From assembly GCA_012026715.1 (NCBI GenBank), contig VEPB01000245.1:1-8138 (forward strand): a stretch of 8,138 nt of DNA, in the 5' to 3' direction. Position 1 is the stretch's first letter. Every line of letters begins with the position of its first letter. The notes below the pieces were generated by a model, which saw nothing but the letters and a program-made list of their open reading frames with translations, was not told the DNA's origin and searched no databases. Origin of the DNA: Methylococcaceae bacterium. Lineage in GTDB: Bacteria > Pseudomonadota > Gammaproteobacteria > Methylococcales > Methylococcaceae. Of the stretch, positions 1 through 6,900 are shown piece by piece. The translations under genes and the position numbers were made by a program.

Positions 1-3000
1 AACGGCCGCTATCGGGTCCATCTGACGGCCTGGGACCAGAAAAGCCGCTACTGTGAAGATTCGATCGAAGTGGTGGTCGGCACCCCACCGGATACAGACT
101 CGGGCTTCCAGGCCGTGGCCGAGACCGTCAGGAATCTGGCCCAGGCCGCTCAGGCTTCCCGCCCGCACACTGCGGCGAACCTGGGCGGTGCCGCCGGGGA
201 TAAGGTCGTGCTTCCCTACGAAGACCGCTCGATGCAATGCACCAGCGACACGCGCGTCCTGCCCGATGCCGAGCTGCCTTACCCCGTCGGCGCCAACAGC
301 ATCAAGGCCTATGTCTACCAAAAAGCCTTGCAGCCGGTGGCTCTCGGCTCCGACAAGGTCAGCTTGCGCTACAGCGCTGCGTCCAATCCGTCTGACCCGG
401 CCGGCAACTATTCCTTGAACTCCACGAGCCGCAACTGGCCCATCGACGCGGCGGCGCCAGATGCGCTGCTGCAAAAAGGCGAATTCTTCGATCGCTATCG
501 ACGACCGCCAGGGACGGATCTGGGCGACTTCTACCGCAGCTGGTCCCTGATGGAGTTCATGAATTGCGGCCTGGGCAACTGCGAGGGGCCGGCCCTGGTG
601 CCTGACGAGGGGCCCACCGCCGCGGCCCTGGAACCGCCGGTCAATGCCGATCACGGCCGGTACATGCCGGGCTTCGAAGCGCCGTATTCGGAAAACCGGC
701 CGCAGGCCTTTGGTGAATTCAATCCGGGCGATAGCCGTTTTAGCGCGGTGTGGCTCCCCCTGACCGACATCGACGACCTCGGCCAGGTCAATCCGACCCC
801 CGTCTTCCGCGTGGAAGCGCTGGATCCGAACGGCCAGACCCCCTTGGCCGCCACCGACGTGACCCTCACCGCCGGCCGCGATTTTCACTGCCGGGAATGT
901 CATGCCTACGGCAAGATCGGCGCCAACCCGGATGTCAAGCGAACCGGCAACAGCGGACAGGCCGCTGTGATGTGGATGGACAACCCGGGCAGGACCCTGC
1001 CGGACCAGGAGTACGACGCCCTGATGAACATGACCATGCTGCATGCCTTCTACGACGATCAGATGATTGGCATGACCAGCATGATGGAGCAGATGGAGGG
1101 GACCATCTACGACGACGGTCCGGTTGGCTGCGGCGGGGCTGGCAGTTGCCATTCCGAGCCCAAGGCCCGGGATCTGTTGCAGGGCATCCTGGGCCCGCTG
1201 ACCGGGGCAGATGCGGCCGGCAGCATGTCCAACGCCATCCACCGCCTGCACGGGCGCTTGCAGTACAACGACGACAGGACCGACATTCTGCGCGACGACA
1301 CGGGGCGCTACCTGTGCGGCGGCTATAACCATTTCAACACCGACTGCGCCTTCGATCCGGCCCGCAGCCTGTTCCCGGTCAAGGACCCGTCCACCGGCGC
1401 CATCCTGCCGATGGAGCAGAACTGCCTGCGCTGCCACAGTGGCGAGCGGGAACAATGTTACCGCGACCGCATGTACACCGCCGGTGTGACGTGCTATCAG
1501 TGCCACGGCGACATGCAGGCGGTGGCGAATCTCCACCCCAAGCCCGAACCGGGGCGGGACGGCAACGCCTACCGACTGGAATGGCTGGAGCAGCCCGACT
1601 GTGGCTCCTGCCACACCGGCAGCGGCAATCGCGGCGGGTCCGGCGAGCCGGGTTATTTCAGCGCCGGCGTGAAGATCCTGGCGTTCGCGGAAGACGATCC
1701 ATCGGCCACGCCCAACCGGATCGACCGCGCCAACCCCGACGAACGCCGTTTTGCGGTGACGCCGGTCACGGCGCTGCCCCAACAACCCATCGCCGGCTAC
1801 AACCCGGTCCTGCAGTCCGCCCTTTACCGCCTGGGCCAGGATCGCCACGGCCAGGTGGCCTGCCCGGCGTGCCACGGTGCCGCCCACGCGGTCTGGCCCA
1901 ACCGCAACCCGAATCACAACGATAACCTGACGGCCCTGGAACTGCAGGGCCATACCGGCACCCTGCTGGAGTGCACTGTTTGCCACACGGCGGATTCCTT
2001 TGCCAACCTGGATGACCTGGACGAAGGCTTGAAGGTCCCCGATCCCAAGACCGGCGTCCTGGGCGGGCCGCATAATCTGCATCCGGTCAACGATCCTTTC
2101 TGGTGGAAGTCGGCCGCCGGTGATGTGCCCAACAGCGACGGCAGCACCAGCGGCGGCTGGCATAACGACATGACCAAGCAGCCCGGGGCGGCCGGTGAAG
2201 ACCAATGCGCCGCTTGTCATGGCAATGACCACAAGGGCACCCGCTTATCGAAAACCCCGGTCGATCGCGTATACGACTTCCGTGACTCAGTCGATCTGAA
2301 GCAACTGCGGAAAGCCGGCATCAAGCCAAGGGTCACCGTCAAAGCCGGCACGCCCATCGGCTGCGATACCTGCCACAGCATCGAACTCAGCTGCACGGGG
2401 TCCTTCAATGCCAGCTGCGGCCAGCCCTCCAATCAGGTGGCCGGCGCGATCAATGGACCGCCTTCCATCGACCCGCCCTACCACTTCGATGCCACCATCG
2501 GACGGGATCTCAAGGTCGCGATGGGCGCCAGCGACCCCGACGGCGACGCCGTCAGTTTCGATGTGGCCGGCGCGCTACAAGGGGTCAGCGTCGATGCCGA
2601 CGGCCACCTGACGGTGACCGGCGATGCGCTCCAGCAATGGGCCTATAACCATTCGGGCTTCGCCCCCGAGGGGGAATTTCCGCGGCCGCCCTTCAGCGAC
2701 GAGATCCGCCTGATCGTTGCCGACGAGCGGGGCAATTACACGGTGCACCCGTTTACCTTGACCCTCACCTGCCCGAGCGACCTGATCTGGGACAACACCG
2801 AGAACCGTTGCAAAGCCATCGGCTTTACCGCGTGGTTGAGCTCCGTCGGCATCGATCGCGGTAGCGTGTGGAGCTATCCGGTACCGGCCGTTTCCGCCAC
2901 CGGCCGCAAGCTTTCCTTCGCCTTGGTCGATCCGGTCCCGCCGGGCATGTCGATCAACGGCAGCGGCGTGATCACCTTCGACACCCACAACACCCCGCCC

Positions 3001-3759
3001 GACGGCTACTCGGCGTCCGTTGCGGTCACCGACGATATGGGCAACCGCTCAGACTTTTCCATCTATGCGACGGTTTGCCAACCGCCCATGCACTACACCG
3101 AAATCCCGAGTTACGGGTTCGCCTGCGCTGGCGCGGTTCGCATCACCTCAAGCCCGGACTACGGGGTGAGCCGCAACGGGGTCTACACCTACCAGATCGC
3201 CGCCACCCAAGCTGACGGCAAACCACTCAGCTACACGCTGCTGGATCGGCCGGACGGCATGACCCTCAGCGAGACCGGGCTGATTCGCTGGGACGCAACG
3301 GGCCACGACGGCGAGCAAGCCTATTTCCGGGTCGAGGTCAACGACGGTCTCGGCAGCTATTTCCGCCAGGAAATGAACGTCACCGTCTGCGGCGGCGAAA
3401 CTCCCGTCTGGGCCCCGCAGTCAATGTCCCACGGCTGCGATGTCGGCCCCATTCGGTTCCGCTCCAGGCCGGCGAATTGGGTCAGTGCCAATAGGGCCTA
3501 CAGCTATCTCATCAAGACCAGGAATATCCGCGGGTTGCCGGTGAACTACGCCCTGGAGAACGCCCCGGACGGAATGCAGATCGACGCCAATGGCCTGCTG
3601 ACCTGGAATACCACCGGTTACGCCGGGCAGGTCGTGGAGTTCGCCATCGTCGCCACCGATGCCCAGGACGGTTGGGCAAAGCTGGCCGTGCCCCTCAACG
3701 TCTGCCCCCTGGAAACTCCGGTCTACGACCCCGCTCAGGGCACTTGTGTTGCCCAGTAA
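1..3759 (+). CDS. Secreted nonahaem-type multihaem cytochrome c with four C-terminal Ig-like domains (copy 1, 5'-partial)
   Basis: The reading frame is open from base 1 and ends at TAA 3757-3759. The first residues (RYRVHLTAWD...RYCEDS) align with residues about 191-207 of the downstream paralogue, so the true start lies outside the window; the GTG at 70 is internal. Window residues 1-31 are the end of a PKD/Ig-like domain closing with GTPPD. The haem-binding core has motifs at residues 297 (CRECH), 377 (C-GGAGS-CH, expanded), 475 (CLRCH), 498 (CYQCH), 534 (CGSCH), 621 (CPACH), 658 (CTVCH), 736 (CAACH) and 788 (CDTCH). Many further His residues shared with copy 2 (IHRLHG, DRHG, CHGAAH, QGHTG, HNLHP, GGWHND, CHGNDH) could be distal ligands. 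Residues 818-1249 form four Ig-like domains, each closed by a Cys loop. CXXCH motifs imply covalent haem attachment in the periplasm; an electron-transfer role at or beyond the outer membrane is inferred. The acceptor is unknown. Six core cysteines outside haem motifs are absent from copy 2. No C-terminal sorting tag is visible. Confidence 0.93.
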   Translation, partial: NGRYRVHLTAWDQKSRYCEDSIEVVVGTPPDTDSGFQAVAETVRNLAQAAQASRPHTAANLGGAAGDKVVLPYEDRSMQCTSDTRVLPDAELPYPVGANSIKAYVYQKALQPVALGSDKVSLRYSAASNPSDPAGNYSLNSTSRNWPIDAAAPDALLQKGEFFDRYRRPPGTDLGDFYRSWSLMEFMNCGLGNCEGPALVPDEGPTAAALEPPVNADHGRYMPGFEAPYSENRPQAFGEFNPGDSRFSAVWLPLTDIDDLGQVNPTPVFRVEALDPNGQTPLAATDVTLTAGRDFHCRECHAYGKIGANPDVKRTGNSGQAAVMWMDNPGRTLPDQEYDALMNMTMLHAFYDDQMIGMTSMMEQMEGTIYDDGPVGCGGAGSCHSEPKARDLLQGILGPLTGADAAGSMSNAIHRLHGRLQYNDDRTDILRDDTGRYLCGGYNHFNTDCAFDPARSLFPVKDPSTGAILPMEQNCLRCHSGEREQCYRDRMYTAGVTCYQCHGDMQAVANLHPKPEPGRDGNAYRLEWLEQPDCGSCHTGSGNRGGSGEPGYFSAGVKILAFAEDDPSATPNRIDRANPDERRFAVTPVTALPQQPIAGYNPVLQSALYRLGQDRHGQVACPACHGAAHAVWPNRNPNHNDNLTALELQGHTGTLLECTVCHTADSFANLDDLDEGLKVPDPKTGVLGGPHNLHPVNDPFWWKSAAGDVPNSDGSTSGGWHNDMTKQPGAAGEDQCAACHGNDHKGTRLSKTPVDRVYDFRDSVDLKQLRKAGIKPRVTVKAGTPIGCDTCHSIELSCTGSFNASCGQPSNQVAGAINGPPSIDPPYHFDATIGRDLKVAMGASDPDGDAVSFDVAGALQGVSVDADGHLTVTGDALQQWAYNHSGFAPEGEFPRPPFSDEIRLIVADERGNYTVHPFTLTLTCPSDLIWDNTENRCKAIGFTAWLSSVGIDRGSVWSYPVPAVSATGRKLSFALVDPVPPGMSINGSGVITFDTHNTPPDGYSASVAVTDDMGNRSDFSIYATVCQPPMHYTEIPSYGFACAGAVRITSSPDYGVSRNGVYTYQIAATQADGKPLSYTLLDRPDGMTLSETGLIRWDATGHDGEQAYFRVEVNDGLGSYFRQEMNVTVCGGETPVWAPQSMSHGCDVGPIRFRSRPANWVSANRAYSYLIKTRNIRGLPVNYALENAPDGMQIDANGLLTWNTTGYAGQVVEFAIVATDAQDGWAKLAVPLNVCPLETPVYDPAQGTCVAQ
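889..2376 (+). other. Haem-binding core of cytochrome copy 1 (8 CXXCH + 1 CX5CH)
   Basis: Haem motif coordinates are 889-903, 1129-1152 (expanded), 1423-1437, 1492-1506, 1600-1614, 1861-1875, 1972-1986, 2206-2220 and 2362-2376. In residues, first-Cys to first-Cys spacing from motif 3 onward is 23, 36, 87, 37, 78 and 52. All but the 87 equal the spacing in copy 2. The ninth motif is followed by a Cys pair with seven residues between (SCTGSFNASC) that copy 2 also has, so it is probably structural rather than haem-binding. The core does not match, by eye, the motif spacing of MtrC/OmcA-type or NrfA-type cytochromes that I can recall; I cannot assign a named family. Confidence 0.9.
2452..3747 (+). 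other. Four tandem Ig-like (cadherin/He_PIG-type) domains of copy 1
   Basis: Four modules of about 103-120 residues follow the haem core: 2452-2811, 2812-3126, 3127-3438 and 3439-3747. The first carries an acidic DPDGD motif like calcium-binding cadherin-type repeats. Modules 2-4 carry the He_PIG pattern, in which a PxGM or PDGM turn is followed by a strand ending in G(L/V)I-T/R-W or F (for example PDGMTLSETGLIRWD). Each module ends with a Cys pair: 2770-2811, 3076-3126, 3388-3438 and 3703-3747, with 12, 15, 15 and 13 residues between the cysteines. Such domains usually act in extracellular adhesion or as spacers; that role here is inferred. Confidence 0.85.
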
Positions 3760-3903
3760 CGGGCTTTGGCGGCAGCGGTCCGAAGCCATCCTGGACGAGG
3801 TCGGACCGCGGGCATGCCCCTTCGGCAGCCTCCGCCGTATTGCTGCCAACTGGACCTAGCCCGCACGGAAGCATCGACGATCACCGCTTCAGAGATTCCC
3901 CCT
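3760..3903 (+). other. Intergenic gap between the two cytochrome genes
   Basis: The 144 bases contain the 9-bp inverted repeat at 3775-3809, a perfect 10-bp palindrome GGGCATGCCC (3810-3819) directly after it, and a weaker dyad GGCAGC/GCTGCC (3824-3829 with 3842-3847). I see no convincing -35/-10 pair. The three dyads in succession are the only notable structure. The gap is open in the same frame as both genes, but its conceptual translation (Arg/Ala/Pro-rich) looks non-coding. Confidence 0.5.
3775..3809 (+). repeat. 9-bp perfect inverted repeat after copy 1 (possible transcript-end or mRNA-processing hairpin)
   Basis: The arms GCGGTCCGA (3775-3783) and TCGGACCGC (3801-3809) are exact reverse complements separated by 17 bases, and start 15 bases after the copy 1 stop codon. 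No T-tract follows, so this is not a canonical Rho-independent terminator. It could attenuate or stabilise the upstream mRNA, or mark the end of one transcript before a separate one for copy 2. A chance occurrence in GC-rich DNA cannot be excluded. Confidence 0.45.
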
Positions 3904-3978
3904 ATGAACCCGTCCCCAAAGTGGCTTGCCCGGATCGTGCTGTTGTTGGGATTGGTGACGGCCAACGCCGCCGCCGCC
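3904..3978 (+). other. Sec-type signal peptide of copy 2
   Basis: The segment codes for about 25 residues: a short basic N-region with Lys6 and Arg10, a hydrophobic core IVLLLGLV, and a TANAAAA cleavage region with several AxA sites. There is no twin-arginine motif and no lipobox, so Sec export with signal peptidase I cleavage is expected. This fits cytochrome c maturation in the periplasm. Confidence 0.88.
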
Positions 3979-6900
3979 ACCGGACCGCGGCTCGTCATCA
4001 CCCAGGCCATCCGTTCCGGGAACAGTCTCACCGTCACCGGCAAACTGAGCAAAAGTCCGGCAACGGTGGTCGACCTCTACGACAGCAGCGGGCGCCCGCT
4101 GGGCCAGGCCACCGTGGATGGCAATCGCCGCTTCAGCTTCAGCAAGGCCGATGTGGACCGGCCCGAATTGCTCTGCTCGGTGCGCGCCAAGACCGGCGAT
4201 GCTGCGGGCGCCGCGGTGGTCAAGGGCCGCGCCAAGGCCTGCGCCAAGGCGCCAGTCTGCAAGATCCTGAGTCCGGTCGGCACGCTGCCGGCCCAGTTCG
4301 ACACCGACGTCGGCTTCAAGGCCCAAGCCGGCCTGAAAGACCGGTCCGCCAAACCGTTGCGGATGGAATGGGACTTCGCCGGAGGTTCCATGGGCGAGGC
4401 ACAGACCTCGTCGGCCGAACTCAGCTATCGCAAAGCCGACGGAAAAACCGCCAAGGTCCGTTTCATCCGGGACAACACGCGGTACCGGGTGCGTTTCACC
4501 GCTTGGGACAACCAGCAGCGCTATTGCGAAGATTCGGTGACCGTGGTGGTGGGAACCCCTCCGGATGTCCTTGACGCATTTCAGGACACCGCACAGTCAG
4601 TCAAGTCACTGGCACAGAACTCCGCCGATTCCGCCCCCGTCGCGGGGTCCGCACGGAACGCGCCGGACGGCGGTCTGGTCGTCCTGCCTTCCCAGTTCCT
4701 CTCCATGCAGTCGTATACCGACTCCTGGCTGGCACCCAACCTCCATGTGAATATCTGGCCCTTCAGCTCGGTGAATGCGGTGATCTACCGCAAAGGCCTG
4801 AAGCCGGAGGCCGTAGGTCCGGATCAGGTCGATCTGACCTATGCGGCGGCTTCGAACCCGACCGACCCGGCAGGCCGCCATTCCATCAATTCAACCAGCC
4901 GGAACTGGCCCGCCAGCAGTTTGATGGCGGAAGCGCTGTTGCCGAAAACGGACAGGTTCGAAGTCTCGGTGCCGGCACAACCGGACCCCGATCACCCCAG
5001 CTGGAGCTTCGTCGATTCGGTCTGGGGTACCGGAGTGCCTGGCCTGCCAGACCTCGGCTTCGGCTTCGCGGCCCCTTCGGCCATCAACCCAAAGCAGCGC
5101 AATGCCATGCCGGGCATCGGCGATCCCTACCGGGTCAACCAGGCCCAGCCATTCGACAACTATGACCCGGATCGCCTGTGGTTCTCGGCCCTGTCGCTGC
5201 CCGTTTCGGACATCGACGATGTCGGCCGGATCAATCCCTATCCTCTCGTTCGGATCGAGGCCAAAGCGACCGACACCCGGACGCCGGGAGCGGCAACGGA
5301 CGCGGTGATCGATTCCGGGCGGGATTTGCACTGCCGCGGGTGTCACGAGAAAGGTGGCCTGGCGGCCGACCCGGAAAACAACTGGGCGGTGAAGTTCTAC
5401 GAATACGGCCATCACGCGCTGCCGCAACATCCGACCACCGACCAGCCAACGTTTTATGACGCGCCCAGCCAACGCCTGGAAGATCGGGAATGGGCGGCCT
5501 ACCTCAATATGGCCAGTCTTCATGATTTCTACGAAGGCATTGGAACCCTCAGCCACGCATTGGGCGGCATCCTCCATGGCCACACCGGCGACCCGCTGGA
5601 CTACCGCGACAGTGGCTGCGCCAACTGCCACGCCCAGTGGCAAGGCATCGCCATGGGCTTTGCGGTCAACCCCGCGGTCATCAGGCAGTCGTACGGCCAG
5701 GATGAGTTGTTCGAGGGCGGGAGGACCGGACTGCGCGGCTACGACAATTCCGCCGCCGTCCACGGCTTGCACGGACAGCTCATGTACAACGCGGACCGAA
5801 CAGGAATCCGCAGGTTGCCCAACGGCCGCTTCGAGCGCTGGCATCCGGAGGATGGTCCCAATCCGGCGCCGCTGTTTCCGGTCAAGGATGCCGAGGGCAA
5901 GCCCCTGCCCCAGGAGGAAAACTGTCTCAAGTGTCACGGAGGCCATCGCGAGCCGGGCTACCGGGATCGCATGTATAGCGCCGGAATCACCTGCTATCAG
6001 TGCCATGGCGACATGCTCGCGGTTGGCGGTTTCTACCGCCTGTCGGCGCCCTTGGCGGACGCCCATGACCGGCGTATTCCCTGGTTCGACGAACCCCAGT
6101 GCGGCTCCTGCCATACCGGCAACGCCAACTTGGGCAGGTCCAAGCAAAATGGCTATTTCAGCGCCGGAGTCCTGAACCTGGCGTTCGAAGAAAACGATCC
6201 GTCGGCGGCTCCGCGCCGGCCCCAGGTCGACCCGGATGGGCTGCGCTTTGCCGTGCCGAACACCGAAATTGCCCTGGACTACAACATCGACCGCTCGGCA
6301 CAGACCTCGGCCGGGACCGAATTGCTCCCGCCGACGTCTTACAAGTCCCTGCAAACGCCGCTTTTCCGTTTGGGCAAGGACCGGCACGGCAGCGTTCCCT
6401 GCGCTTCCTGCCACGGCGCCGCTCATTCGGTCTGGCCCAATCGCAATCCCGCCGCCAACGACAACATCACGGCGCTCCAACTCCAGGGCCACACCGGTCC
6501 CATCCTGGAATGCGACGTCTGCCACAACGCCGATTCGTTCAGGAGTCGCGACGACCTGGACCAAGGCACCAAAGTGCCTGAACGAACGGATGGCGTCCTG
6601 GGCGGCCCCCACAACCTGCATCCGGTCAACGATCCCTCTTGGTGGCACGCCGCCGAAAACGACACCGCCAACAGCGATGGGACGACCTGGGGCGGCTGGC
6701 ACAACGATTTCGCGACGACCCCGGGCGCAGCCGGCGAGGACCAGTGCGCGCCCTGCCACGGCAACGACCATCGGGGCACCCGGCTGTCGCAAACGCCGGT
6801 GGACCGGGTCTTCGACTTCTCGGATTTCGACTGGGGCACGCTCCGGCGCGCCGGTTTCAGGAAGGCCGTCATCAAGGTGGCCGCTGGCGCGATGATCGGT

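Noticed and set aside
565..585. CGLGNCE in copy 1 as an additional haem motif
   Set aside because: The residue after the second Cys is Glu, not His or Lys, and copy 2 has no equivalent; a disulphide is more likely.
70..3759. GTG at 70 as the start of copy 1
   Set aside because: The frame is open to base 1 and the residues before 70 align with the inside of copy 2 (around its residue 191). There is no signal peptide after 70, which a multihaem cytochrome needs.
3775..3809. Canonical Rho-independent terminator after copy 1
   Set aside because: The stem is perfect but the loop is 17 bases and no T-run follows, so I list it only as an inverted repeat.
3766..3903. Upstream TTG start giving copy 2 an extra 46 residues
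   Set aside because: The added segment is Arg/Pro/Ala-rich without signal character and would bury the clear signal peptide that begins at ATG 3904.
3757..3903. Read-through of TAA 3757 to fuse the two cytochromes, since both lie in the same frame with no other stop between
   Set aside because: Copy 2 has its own signal peptide and copy 1 ends with a complete terminal Cys loop. Shared frame is a one-in-three chance and open frames are common in GC-rich DNA.
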